Shown piece by piece: positions 1 through 12,429 of a DNA stretch of 64,000 bases (positions within the stretch are counted from its first letter, which is position 1; every line of letters begins with the position of its first letter). This DNA is from Branchiostoma floridae (Eukaryota; Chordata; Leptocardii; Amphioxiformes; Branchiostomatidae), in assembly GCF_000003815.2 (NCBI RefSeq), contig NC_049982.1, forward strand, positions 12,358,043 through 12,422,042. The letters are read 5' to 3'. The position numbers were made by a program, and so were the translations under genes. The notes under the pieces were generated by a model. The model saw only the letters and a program-made list of their open reading frames with translations, ran no database searches and was not told where the DNA came from.

Positions 1-3000
1 AAGGCAGTCACAAGTTAGAACTGAAAATTAGGTCTTTTGATATCAGGTCTAATGCTTGCAATGATTAGGACATAATCCAAAATCGGATTACCGTCACATA
101 GAAAGGACGGAATTGGCAGACATATTTGATGCCCCTTGGGGTATGCAAATGAGTACATTATTCTTCCTTTGAGATGTAGGGTAGCCTCCATAGGTCAGAT
201 GCTATAAACAAGCACCTGTCCTTACATGTATCATAGAAATCCAGTGCAGTATGTGAGAGAAATACAGGGACATGACATTGCATTACAGTAACAGTTCAAT
301 GTGCTCTGTAAATATTATCATAACTTAGCTTACTTCGGGATATGTAGTCATGCAGAAACACCACAAGTGTTGTACAGTTTCATTCAGGTACGTAGGATTG
401 CAATGACTTATTCATGAGCGTTAGAGAACTGTCTTTTTATTGCGATGCTATCTATGGGGTTTATAAGATTTACAACACAATAAGTCAAATGACATGCTTG
501 CAGTGCTTTCATTCTGGACAGGTCCATAAAGGAAGCTTCCATTGATAGATAAGGAAACAATTAAACTGAAACATGTTGACACAATAAACGAATAACACCA
601 TAGCATAGCTCTATTGACTACTCCCTAGTGTCATGTCATGGTATTTTAGCCTTTGTCACTCAGATTGCACCTGAGTTGTCCAATTTGAAATTGAACTTAA
701 CATTTATGAGTATATCCTTCAGACATGGTTCTTGTGGTGAAGTGCGCTATTTTTGCTAAAACTTTAAGTTTGGGATAAAATCCAATGTTCAGGCCAACTG
801 TGTATTTGATGCCTTACATATACATGCTTAAAAGTAAGCTGAAAGTAAGAATATATTTTGATGCAGTAGATGGAGAAATGAGGAAAGTCAAATTACACTT
901 TTGGTTTGTTATAGTGGAATATGGAAAGTTGTCACGAATTGTTATGAGCCGTGGGATTTTGTACTGAGTTCCTTTATATGTACATACAATGGTATATGTT
1001 TGCTTTACACAATTGTATTGTGTTTACATGTGTAGCTGTCAAAAGAGATAATGACTCAGGTGCTTTTGCTCGAAAAGATCACCTCTGGCGAGAACCAGTA
1101 AAAAGATCAGAGCTACCCTGGGAACTGTGAGAAATGCAAACTATATCAAGTCTAGACAGGCACACAGTAAGGATACAAATCCAGCATAATGATTGTGATT
1201 CAGGATTCAGCTATGTGGTCACTGTTTGAATAGTTTCCTATTATCAATATATTGGACAGTTGCTATTTGTGTTGCTGGGTCACAAGTGAATTGGCTGTTT
1301 ATTGAAGTCAATTCAATTTTGGACATATCTTTGGGGAGATATATCAATTATGTATGCATTCTTTCTAATCTATTTAGAATGTATACAAATATACACATGT
1401 ACCTTGTGCCTTGTGGTTTTCAGACCAATTAAGAACCTTGTAAGCTTGAAAATCTTGGATGGCCTTTGGGGAGATACAAAACTGAGCCAACAGTGTCACT
1501 TAGCGGCCTTCAGAATTGTCTCAGAAATAATTTCCCAAATAAGGTTTACATGAATGTAGCCAAGAAAAAGGAACTATGAATATAATAGAGGATAACAAGA
1601 TCACAGAGCTGTGTACTGTCCTATTATTCATATATTGCAGATAAACTAGATAGATGTGTCTGTCCTCACAAAATTTTCTGGCAGTTATATACTTGCTCAA
1701 GAGACGACCTCAAATCGTGTTAGCATACCATATATGTCCAGTCACATTCAAGACAATAGCCTTATTCTTCTCCCAGTTGCCCAATGCAGTAACTAATACA
1801 AATTTGGCGCCGTGAGGCTGAATATTGCAGTAATAGCTGATAGCATGTAACATTCCTGGAAATAATCCATTTTCATCCAAAACAACCTTCATCAACCTGC
1901 CTGTGGGATGCACACCTCTGCAGGTACAGTAACACCAGCTCTTGTATTAACATGAACATCATGTGGACGTTCTAGTACATTCAGCTTTTTCAAATATTAT
2001 TAGACAGGATTTACAGAGAGAGGAAAATATATTAAGCATTAACTCTGACATTGCTCCCATCTTTTCAGCTACACCTTTCCTGTATTATGTACATGTAGGC
2101 TCAGTTTTCGTTCAGTGACCTGAACATGACTGAAATTTGGCCCTTAAGCCGCTTGGATTTAGTCCAAGGTTGCAAGACAGGAAATCAATAATGTTGAAAT
2201 CCCTCCAAACTTTGTGTTTGAATTAGGGGAGTGGATTATGCACCATGGCTCAGCAGTATCAATAATATATGAAATGCACACCTGAGCAATATAGATGTCT
2301 CTTGACATTAGGGCTTAACTTAACTAGAATCCCAACACTTTCTAACTTCTCCAGTTTTCCCGCATACGGATGTATCCAATGACTGACTGCCAAAGGCAAA
2401 CACATACATTTGTACAGACCATTACAATTGAATACCTATTCTTCTGACAAACTATCATTTTGGACGACCTCATGACCTTTCAAATGAGCCCCACAGCAAC
2501 AATTGGTTTATCTTCCACTGGTGTAGAATGTACAGGTAGTGACAGCATTCCCAACTTTTCATAGAGACAGAAATTTTGTCATTCCACATATGATTTCTTC
2601 AATGACCATATTATGTTGATAATGATCGATACTGACTACCGGTTAGTTGCATACTTGTGTCATATTTTAGAATACAATAGAAAAGGGAATCACACACAGC
2701 AACAGCATAAAATGGAGCCATCAAGAAACAAAGTTTGGAGTGTCTTAATTTTCTTCTAAAAGGCTGCAAATGAAGTCGTCTGATATTTTCATAGTTTTTG
2801 GATTCCATCCATATGTTCTTTGGGTTGCACATGTACATAACACACATGTGTGGACAGCGCAGCTGTTATGGATAATAATCAATTTGTTTTAAGTATGCAA
2901 CGGCCATTACTAATGGCACTGTACCTGGAGAGATACATTACTTTGGTGACTTTTTTTTACCTCTGTCATGTGTAGTTGTTTTTCCTTGACTTTCTGTACC

Positions 3001-3309
3001 AGAAGATTGAATATTGATTTTTTTTGTCTGTGAACCTTGAATTGATGGCATAAGAAAGTACTGGATGGTCCCATAATGCCCTGTGGTGACTTCTGCTTAA
3101 TATAGGCTTACAGAACATAATCAAGATCCTCCTGAGATAGAACCTGATGATGGGACCTGCACTTTAGACTCGTCACAATACTGTCCTTGCGGGATGGGAC
3201 AGGGAGAAATTAACTTCCTTATCTGTAATGGATGTTGACACAGGGGTGCAGTTGTAGCTGCTGAACTTGAGGTTGCACTAAAACACACAACATGTCCCCA
3301 AAGCTTAGA
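1..3309. other. non-genic unique DNA, no gene seen
   Basis: AT-rich sequence with frequent stops in all six frames; the longest open stretches are under 85 codons and match no family I know. It contains scattered TACATGTA words (for example near 230 and 2090). I see no repeat boundaries, splice-bounded coding segment or RNA gene. Confidence 0.6.
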
Positions 3310-3317
3310 GTCTGCAT

Positions 3318-3776
3318 TAGGGCTGGGTATCGGTACAGTGTACCGGTACAAAACCGGTTTTTCTTATTGGACCGGTCCAGAAAAAACGGACCTGAAAAAT
3401 TTTGGTGGACTGGATGTTGGACCTATTGGAAAATGAACAGACTATCTGATCAGGCATTCACACGTTTGGGGGCTTACCGGTCGAGGAAAGTAACAAGTCA
3501 GAGCGAAGTAGATTAGAGTCTATAGTCATTTCTACCAAGTTTTACAGTCAATCATACAAAGGCAGCTAGCCTTGTAGGAATTCAAAACGTCAATGGGAGT
3601 CGAATACTCCACAAAACAGATTTCTTTGTATCGAAATGTACCATTGTTTTTAGTATCGTCCATTCACAAGTTATCACATACTGAATCAGGTCCAGGTTCA
3701 GGTCCGGACCTGGACCTTATCCTCTGGACCTGAACCGGACCTGGACCTGAATTGTCTGTACCGGTACCCAGCCCTA
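3318..3776. mobile_element. non-autonomous hAT-like DNA transposon
   Basis: The element begins TAGGGCTGGGTATCGGTACA and ends with the inverted counterpart, TGTACCGGTACCCAGCCCTA; the two termini pair over about 20 bases with one mismatch. It is bracketed by a perfect 8-bp direct repeat GTCTGCAT at 3310-3317 and 3777-3784, which is the target-duplication length of hAT transposons. The 459-bp interior codes for nothing recognisable. Near the right end it repeats GGACCTG and GGTCCAG words, probably subterminal transposase-binding repeats. TIR, length and duplication are read directly from the sequence; the hAT assignment is inferred from the 8-bp duplication and the TAGGG-type terminus. Confidence 0.85.
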
Positions 3777-3913
3777 GTCTGCATGGTTACACTATTGCTA
3801 TCCCACTGCTATATATTCATAGGGCAGTTGATGTAAGCATAAGACTAGATTATTGTGTTTAAGCAGCTCTATATTCTGTGATACTAATTGTTAATAGTAT
3901 GCTTTGTATCTTA

Positions 3914-4013
3914 NNNNNNNNNNNNNNNNNNNNNNNNNNNNNNNNNNNNNNNNNNNNNNNNNNNNNNNNNNNNNNNNNNNNNNNNNNNNNNNNNNNNNNN
4001 NNNNNNNNNNNNN
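3914..4013. other. assembly gap of 100 Ns
   Basis: Exactly 100 N characters, the conventional placeholder for a gap of unknown size. Reading frames spanning it are artefacts. Confidence 0.99.
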
Positions 4014-7000
4014 CCCAATGCACACATGATGGTTGAACTTCAGCTTTGCTTGAAAGCACACAGAAAAGTTTGTCATTCATGTAGACACATTTTGTATGGT
4101 TGATATTTCAGGTCATAACATGGATCTTTATTCTATTTTGGGGTTTCGATAGAATTTTTGATAGACTTCTAGTATTACATTGTAATGCAGAATGTCATCC
4201 TGTCTTACGGGTAAATATATAGCTATAGCATCACATGACACGGAGAGAAAGTGCACATAAGGAAGCAAGTTAATGGAAATTTGTTAGCCAGGGCTTTTGC
4301 TTGTGCCATCGTAGCCAGGAATCTGTAATGTTAACTGCACGCGTAATGCTAACTGCACACCACATGTCTGGGGGCAAACTCTAGGATTAATCATGGTTTT
4401 TAGCCTGCGAGAGGGTAGATGCCTAGCTCTATAATATAGAATAATCTGATCATGGTAGCATCATAGACAGATGTTGTGGCATGTACGTTAGCAACCACCA
4501 TAAATCTAAGATTTGTAAAATGTAATACTTCCATGTAATGGATAAAGTGTACTGTACTAGTAGTTGAATCCAAGGTCAGGAAAGATGCAATCTGAAGAAG
4601 TGAGAAAACCGAGCTTCCCAGTAACTCCTCACTCCATGTTGACAAATGGGCAGCTTCCACCTCCGGTTGCCATGTTATCAGATATGGTGTGGGCAGGCCA
4701 CACCAACAAGTGGAGATAGGCACATGTGCATTTTGTATCAAAGTAGAACATATCCATCTCCCGGGATTGGCAACCCGTGATGTACTCAAGTGCAGAAGGT
4801 GAGAAATGTTCCTGTCTGCGCGAGGCCATTGATTTGGCCACATCAGCTGCTAAATGGGGCCTTTAAGGGAAGGTTAATGGCTGATGGATGGTTAGGAGGC
4901 AACTGGACAGAATTTTGATGGAAGATTAACCCTTTACCTGCAATACAGATTCTGGTGCAGAGATGGTCTACAGTTATGCGAAGGTTTTTAGGTTTATGTC
5001 TGTCATGAGGAGTTTGCTTACATAAGAGACCACACATGTACTGTATGAGTTTCCTGGGAGGTGGCAACCATTTTGTGCCTGTGTGCTTGAGAAAGAATAT
5101 CTCACAGCTGTAAATGGTCTTAAATCACTTATTTTTGAACAATTACAACTGCTTAAGCCTTAGTGAAGTTCATACATAGTTACACATGTCATGGATTGGA
5201 CAGAGGAAAGGAGAATGATGTATTTGGCAGGTGGCCAATGTATTTGGAAAATTTTAAACTTGTGGAAATAAGGTTGGTTACGCTAAGTGCTGTTCTTTGA
5301 TTGGAAAGTGTAGGGGCTGCAGAGAGGTACATGCACTCTGTACTGTACAACCTCAAGATCTCCAATCTGAAGGGAATGAACTAGCATACCACTACCCAGT
5401 GGTATTCTTGTGCTTTTACCTGCTTGTAGAGGCAAATCTCTCAGAATTGCACTACAATCTATGGAGGCTTAAGTTGTATCATGGAGATGTTATGTGTAAT
5501 ATGTACATTTTGTAGGTTCAAGCCTCTATATCTCAGTCGGCTATTGAAACAATGAAAAGATATTGAAAAATAGATGGCTGTCTTTATTTTGGATATTGCA
5601 CTTTCAGTCTTGTTAAATGATACAATGTTTTTAAACCATCTCCCTGCTGCCTAGCATCATAACCAATAGAGAATTAGAATGGATAACAAGTGGCTACTTC
5701 ACAGTGCTAAAGGTTAAAGCACTTGAAAAGAAAGGAGACATTGATACCAGCTTGTGCTTTAGTCCCAATTGTATAATATTTGAGTGTTTTTACTTGTTTG
5801 TAACACCCTAGCTTTTAACATGTGTCTACTGTAGAGTATATTGTGAATGCTAGTAAGTATTAACAAGGAGTTTCATTGATAGAATAAGCTTAAAAGCTTT
5901 TCAATGTTACAGTAGTTGTTAAGTGCTTCTATCATGAACCAAATATCTTAAGTAAAGATAAATGTCCTTGCTTGAGGGTATTTCTTCTGACAGATGACTT
6001 TCTTATGATATTCCCTTTTGTTATTATTACAACATTGCTCTTAAGTCATAAAAATTACTTCTAGATATTTGCTAAGTGATGCACAACTCTGCTTTACATA
6101 ACTCATGTTGCCCTTCAGTAAATCTATCCCGGTATTTAGGGCTTGGAGTTATTCCAGTTAAGCAATTAGACCCGCCAAACCTCCAATATGACATTTGTTG
6201 GTCTCCCAAAGTGTGCATACTTCCAGACTAGAGCTATATTACTCTGACAAAATTGACACCCAAAGGGGTGTGTTAATCAAGGTTTATTGCTATGTTTTCC
6301 TGAAGTAGAACGGTGACTCTATGACCTTGCCATGATATTGTACCAGGGCCAGTTTTTAATGCCAAAGACTACATGTTGTTTTATAGGACTCAATTTCCAG
6401 CAAAATTTGTACCTTTTTTTGCATTGGACTTAAAGTTAAAGGTATGTACAACATTTGTAAAATCTTTTAGACTTTTGATACTTTCCCTGGTGTTTTTCAT
6501 ACTCATGACTTTAAAAATCAATAGTTGATGTTACTCAGTTAATAAGAGGATGAAGAATGAAGATTGCTCTCTGTGAAGTGTGTCATTATGAAGTTATTAT
6601 CATTAATCTGAAGTAGAATTGGCAGATCAGCAATAGTTCTTGCTGGGCTGATCCTACAAATCATGTTAAATCAATATTAATATCCAGCATTGAAAGCAAC
6701 ACTTTTTGGATAACTTGCAGAAGTAGGATGTCAGGAAGGTTACCGTAGCTCCCCATTTTCACTAGTGTTGACAAACCCTTCCAAAAGGCCCCCCGAGCCT
6801 AGAGGAATTGCACATGCAGCTACATGTACATAGAAGATAGAACATTAATGCAACAAAGCCCTTTCTTCTTTGTATCAGTAAACGTTACCTCTAACAGCAG
6901 TTGGAGTAGTGTGATATTAAAAGAGAAGCATAGAAATCTTACAATGACGAGTACTTACTAATACTAGCTATATACACCTGTGCACCTGGTGACACAGAGA

Positions 7001-8037
7001 GGTATTAGCTAAGCCTAAGATGTCCATTAGTGTGTGTTTTCTAGCCTTAAAATCCAAGTCTTGCATGACCTGTCATGTTCAGCTGGTTGTTGTGAGGGTT
7101 GTGTAGTCATACTGACATGAGAGGAATATTGTGTAGTGACTCTACAGGGGATAGCAGCTGTAAGTAGGGTCCTGAAGGACCAATTCACAACTTTCAACTG
7201 ATTAGAAGATTTAGAAAGAGGCTGTAATAGCTGCTAAGAACCCTCTGTGGGACAATCAGAAAGGAGAGTTTGCTTCAAGTTCCATTATGTTGGCCTAGTT
7301 TGCATGGTTCCTTCTCAGTGTAACCATGTAATCTTGTCTGTAATGGATTGGCTGAAGGATTGCTGTTATTATGAAACAACCTAGACAGGCTTCCCATTGC
7401 TCCACTTTCTGGACCCATTTCCTTTTTCCCCATTGCAGTTTTAGAGCAATTTCAGCACACCCCACAATGCTCTAGTTGTTTTCTCTGAAGTCTATGGCTT
7501 CTGTAGACCTGATGTATCTATCCTGAAACAGCCAGAACAAAATTATGTGAATGGAGCATTGCTAGCGCTTGTCTGTGTGAAGCAGTATGGAATTCAATGT
7601 CAGTTAATTGTTCATGGATTGTTGACCTGTAATTATTCTGCCCCATATTACAATGTACATGTAGATCTTACAGATTATAGTGCTCTTCTAAGAGCATTAA
7701 AAATTTCGGTGTTCAATTACTCTTTTTGAAAGCTACATTATGTATAAAAGAAGGATTAAATGTCTCTAATACACACTGGACCGATCTCTGATTGCAGTGG
7801 AGTCTCCTAATCCTGCATATCTTTCATGTCAGTAATTACTTCCTGAAATTGATGTATTTGCAGTGATCAATGCATTTCTATATTTCTGCCAATGGACAAT
7901 TGTACACAATTACCTTCTTGTGGTGAAATGATTGCATACTTAGCCCAGCATCTTCTGATTACTGTAACTGATGCAGCAATTTGAGCTGCTGTTCATGGTG
8001 CTGAAACATTAGCTGTTAATATCCATCAGTTACAGAA
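4014..8037. other. non-genic unique DNA with minor local duplication
   Basis: No gene recognised. The longest frame here (4400-4843, minus, 147 codons) has no domain, no low-complexity signature and no supporting context. A 16-base word GTAATGTTAACTGCAC at 4325-4340 recurs with one change at 4343-4358, a simple 18-bp-period duplication. The rest is AT-rich sequence without visible repeat boundaries. Confidence 0.5.
7989..8005 (-). promoter_or_regulatory. RE1/NRSE-like motif, 16 of 17
   Basis: On the minus strand this reads TTCAGCACCATGAACAG, one mismatch from the REST/NRSF half-site-pair consensus TTYAGMRCCNNRGMSAG. The mismatch is at the strongly preferred G of the right half, so binding would be weaker. 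Motif match only; function is not shown. Confidence 0.3.
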
Positions 8038-8130
8038 CATGCTTAGCCTGGAATCCAGCTGTATAGCTCTTGAGTCTCCTCTGTCCTCTCTGCCAATCCA
8101 TATTTATGGCTGGATACCAGGCTAAGCATG
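8038..8130. repeat. 93-bp inverted repeat with TAGCCTGG termini
   Basis: The left arm 8038-8059 (CATGCTTAGCCTGGAATCCA then GC) pairs with the right arm 8109-8130 at 21 of 22 positions around a loop of about 49 bases. The arms carry the word TAGCCTGGTATCCAG, which I associate with short interspersed inverted-repeat elements in marine invertebrates. No clear target duplication could be fixed. It could be a tiny MITE or a single hairpin. Confidence 0.5.
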
Positions 8131-8412
8131 TGCAGGGCAACCACCATATCTTAGGAGTTCTGCTTGTAGCGTATATTCAATTCCGTGCATTGGTGATTTT
8201 TATACATTACTATTCTTTGTGTAGATAAGAAAATATCGGAGAGAAAGAATGCGTGGGGTCGTTTCGTCCTGAAGGCAGTTTGCCTTGATGACGTGACAAT
8301 GATGATAAAGCTAAGATTATCAATGTATGATATGAAGGTCGAAGAATTTGAAAGTACTTATAGTTATAACCAACGTATTCGAATTTCAATGTATAAGGTG
8401 AATTTCTGTACT

Positions 8413-8912
8413 CAGGGCTCAAAATTCATTATGGGGATTAGGTGGACTGGTGCAGCCAACCCAGAAAATTGGCTGGCCCAAAAAATTTTTGGGTGTACCA
8501 CATAAAGTAGAATGTCAGAATAACCTAATTGCAAAGCTACTAAATTAGGTTTAGAAAATGCATGAATTTAACATCCTATCAGTTTTCGTAGGAAGTACCG
8601 AAAAACTCATGAAACAGATGATGTTTTAGACACATGACAGTCAGTGTTCTCATGTCCAGAGTTACCTGTGGAACGCGAAAGACGGTAAGTGTGCGGCTCT
8701 CGATGTTGGCTTGGCACGCACGCAGTTTTGGAGCATTGAAAATATTGATGAAAACAAATTCCAAGTTCGTGTTTACTAGAATACTGAAATCTTTACATAC
8801 ATAAGCCTATGAAAATATTTGGTGCACCTGTACACCCACAGAAAATAATTGGGTGCACAGCTCCAATTTGGAGTGCACCTGGGTGCACAAACAACCAGTA
8901 TTTCGAGCCCTG
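8413..8912 (-). mobile_element. GTGCAC-repeat hAT-like MITE, long copy
   Basis: Termini CAGGGCTCAAAATTC and ATTTCGAGCCCTG form inverted repeats. Copies of the same family lie at 19547-19901 and 45474-45804 in the opposite orientation. The sub-terminal regions are packed with GTGCACC/GGTGCAC words. This copy is about 150 bases longer than the others; its centre (about 8500-8790) is CpG-richer and absent from the shorter copies, so they may be internal-deletion derivatives. Flanks (TCTGTACT on the left, GTACGTAA on the right) do not form a clean 8-bp duplication. No transposase coding remains. The hAT link is inferred from the CAGGG-type terminus. Confidence 0.75.
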
Positions 8913-9699
8913 GTACGTAACCTCAAGCTTTAGTCAGGAATTTGTTACAAGAGAGCTTCTCATCTGTCATGCCTGGATAATAGATTGTGTGTAGGTGGAC
9001 AAGTGTTGCAAGAAAATTTGTGAAGAATGCCTCAAGATTTTAATCTTGTTCGGCACTGCAACATTTTGATATGTCGTATAATGATGGGCTATTTTTCTTG
9101 ACACCTGAAAGTAATAAGCTGAACACTGAGTCGTGCATACCGGGTAGATAGCTTAGCCAAGCCTTCCTGTGAATTTTTATGTTCTCGCAAATATGAGCTT
9201 GGATCCAAAATAAGAATGATTGTAATCCATTAAAGGCTGCCTACTTATATTTAACCAATGATAAGCCCTATGCTGTCAATCTCTTTTCTATGATGTTAAA
9301 AGCATGCCTGTAAAAGCAATACCAGTGCTTCCCTACATTACACTGTTCTTGTCAAAAAATTCTACTACATGTTTGACCCAATTGATTACCAACATTAGCA
9401 ATCGGAGTACAATATTGCAGGGTCTTGGAATACAGTGATGCCTACAATAGCAATTCCATGTACTAGAAAAGTATATCAATATCAATAAACAAAAGCCAAC
9501 CATGTCCTCTTTCAAATGGGTATATATCTTTTTCTCAATCCACTTAAAGCAAGTCCGAAGATACAGGCACCTCCATTATTCTGCCTTGCATAAATTCCCT
9601 TCAACATTGTCTTGCACCACTTACCTTTACTGATCGGAAATCCCACATACATGCTGCAGTAACCTGCCCACACCTTTCCTGCTCAGAAGCGTATTTCAT
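8913..9699. other. non-genic DNA
   Basis: No coding or repeat signal beyond a small perfect palindrome, CAAGATTTTAATCTTG, at 9033-9048. Confidence 0.5.
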
Positions 9700-10030
9700 A
9701 GGAAGCCCTTCGTTACGAAGGCAGTAACTTTTCCTGGTAGTAACACAGTGCCGGTTACGTAACGAACAAGCGGCCGGAATGACGGGGGTATTTCAAGCCT
9801 CATTGATATCCCAAAGACGTTAAATCCTTCCTGTGGCAACAGTAAAACCACTCTCAGTCTCAGGCATGTGATAACTTATTGTCTGTCTGCCTTGGTAAAG
9901 AGTCTTCTGAAGGGAGAGGTGTGCTGCCCGGCCGTGCCTCTCTCCTACTGATCCCTCAACAATTACGGACACGCCTGATAAACCGCACAGCGAAAGCAGA
10001 GATGATTCCCCCCCAGGGTTGATTGATCTG
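9700..10030. promoter_or_regulatory. CpG-enriched block with palindromes, candidate regulatory element
   Basis: CpG dinucleotides cluster here against CpG-poor surroundings. The block contains a perfect palindrome CCTTCGTTACGAAGG (9707-9721) and GTTACGTAAC (9754-9763), the latter matching the TTACGTAA site of PAR/E4BP4-type bZIP proteins. A polypurine/polypyrimidine stem GAGAGGTGTG...CGTGCCTCTC lies near 9915-9946. No reading frame or repeat explains the block. Candidate enhancer or unmethylated element only; conservation was not tested. Confidence 0.3.
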
Positions 10031-12240
10031 TTGCATATTGTAGCTGCATGCGATTGGTCTCCTTGTCATGCTGGCATCAAAGTTTCATGCAAGTAGATTT
10101 GGCACATCTACATACATGGAGGGGGTAATCTTCATATTAGTAGTAATGCTGATAGAGAATATAAAGGGATATATACATGTACCAGAACACTGGCCAATGC
10201 TGCTGCAAGGGGAGTTCACTGCAGAGGTACTGGAGATGAGATTTTTATCTCTTTGCTGCCCTGTCTGAGTTGCCGCCATCCTCTCATCTTTCATTAGCTA
10301 CCCACATTACAGCGCAGCTGTTAGTATAATTACCAAGTCTGTGATCTACTTTTTTGCTTTATGGTCTTGCAGAGGAAGGATGCCTTCAGCTCTGCAGGAA
10401 ATCAATTGGCAGTACGTAGACATTGTGCCAGGAGGACAAATCTTATTGATCCCAAGACATGGTCGCTAGTCGTGTGACTGTAGGGGTGGAAGTAAAACAA
10501 ATCAATGGATTTTGAGGATGAAGGATATATAGCCTCCCTTTGATCAGACTTTTTTTTAGTACCAGTCTATTTACTTCAGTGTTTTCTTTCAATGAACAGC
10601 TTTATCCTTAACCTTATCCAAAGCTGCAAGTAATGCATGCACTAGTCACGCAAGCTTTACACATACCCAATATATGCATAGTATTGCAAGGACTGCTTCA
10701 TGCAACAATACATGTATCCTCAAATGGAAAAAATTAATTACAGTTTTGCTTTGATTATTATGTTTTTTGCTGCTATAGTTTAGGCAGGTTAAACATCACT
10801 TCATAAGTATGTAATATTTCTGGCCTTGTCTGGTGCTAGAAACCATTAATGCAATACAAATGGCTTTGACCTCTCTGGTCCATTCTGTCCAAATTCATAT
10901 ACAATTTCAGTATATGGATTGAATCCAGAAGTTACCAGTTAACAGTCAGCTGATGTTTACAAACAACATTACTTAGAATAAAGTTGAGGAATTTAATTTG
11001 TCCAAGACAATGATAGTTGCCTTTCAGAAATTTTGATCCTGGAGTTGTTCAGTGTGTGTATTTCTTTGTTAGATTGCCAGGTCATAGGCTGTGCCTCTGT
11101 AAATCTCGGAGGGCTGCTGGTGTCAGATAAACCTACCAACTGAGACGAAACACATGCATTACAATTACATGTACCTTCAAACTGATAAGAAAGTATGTAT
11201 TTAAGTAGATGGAAAAGGAAATAAAAATCTTTTTTTGTTGTACAGGGCTGTTGATTAATATTATTCAAGTGTTGTACTGCTATGGAATTTGTGAAATATT
11301 TGGTAAATGATGGATACACTCTCAAAGTTTTCATCGTCAATGAGTTTTTGATTTTCCTTTAAAAAAACAACTTAATAGGTGGTTTGATATGCCTGACTTA
11401 AAGATTAGGCTTAATTATTATTTGTTGCAAATGGGATGCAAGGATACCAGTTGATTGGATCTGATTTGAACCTGTACGACATCCAAGAATTGTGTCCACT
11501 ACCGAGTAAAAAAAGAAAACTGGATAATTTCTGTGTAGGCATCTTATTACTTAGCTACTTTGACTGTACGAGGTTGAGTAAAGTAACTCTAAAAGCAGTC
11601 TACTATTAGGTATTTTCAAATTCATCCTTGAAAGTCTTTGCACTGTGCTTACATTGTATTTTGTCTTCTTATTTTTCATGTACACCATGACTCTACCATG
11701 ACTCTGGCTCTGACAATGATGGGAATATGACACTGGTTGTGTAATCTCTGACACTGTCATCTCTTTTGAATGGAAAAAAATACACAGGTAAGAAAAGTCA
11801 TCAGTTTTCCATTGTCATAGGTCTAGGAATGTAATACCATATGGCACCCAGGCTCTACCATTTTGCATTACTATTATCCTATTATCAGAGAGCCCCATAG
11901 TCAAGCCACTCCACATTGTGTTTTTGATGTGGTCTCCATTTTATATCAGTCAGGTTGTCCCTCGATTTTGTGTGCAAAGTAGAGCCTCTAAGTACCTAAT
12001 GGCACAATAGACTTGCCAATACTAGCTACCATGTTTTGAGTGAAGAAAATTACACCCATTGATACACAAGGTATTTTTAGCCTATTGACAGCAGTGTGTT
12101 TACACAATAGGTGAAGCATATTATAAGTGAACATCTGTTAGCATTCAATATATGTATCATTAAATAACATACCTGCTGCCTGCTGGTATTGAAACACATC
12201 TGCAGAAAATTGTATTCATCAAGACGTTTGGCTCTCACCG
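10031..12240. other. non-genic unique DNA, no gene seen
   Basis: AT-rich. The longest frame (10993-11340, minus, 115 codons) has no recognisable domain. No repeat boundary seen. Confidence 0.5.
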
Positions 12241-12360
12241 AAGATTGTGTGATCCAAGGTAAATGTTGGATCTCTACGTGCAAGGCTGACGAGCTCCCAC
12301 AGTGGTCTATCTAAATTTCCTGCTATCCTGGAGTCTTACCTTGATTCTAGGGCTTGTATT

Positions 12361-12374
12361 GTCTCCATGGTAAC
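12361..12374 (+). promoter_or_regulatory. RFX X-box-like site
   Basis: GTCTCCATGGTAAC matches the RFX X-box consensus GTNRCCNNRGYAAC at 13 of 14 positions. A near-identical site lies on the minus strand at 18017-18030. RFX X-boxes are known upstream of ciliary genes, but no gene start is recognisable nearby. A small palindrome TACCAT-GTTACT-ATGGTA follows at about 12397-12414. Confidence 0.35.
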
Positions 12375-12429
12375 GGGCCTGATGTAAGCCCTGCATACCA
12401 TGTTACTATGGTAGCACGGCTGCTATACA

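Noticed and set aside
3859-4103. Open frames spanning the N gap
   Set aside because: Formed by translating Ns; artefact of the assembly gap.
4400-4843. 147-codon minus-strand open frame, the longest in the window
   Set aside because: No recognisable domain, ordinary composition, and an overlapping frame on the same strand is also open. Length is compatible with chance in 64 kb.
10993-11340. 115-codon minus-strand frame
   Set aside because: No domain, low-information sequence, no supporting signals.
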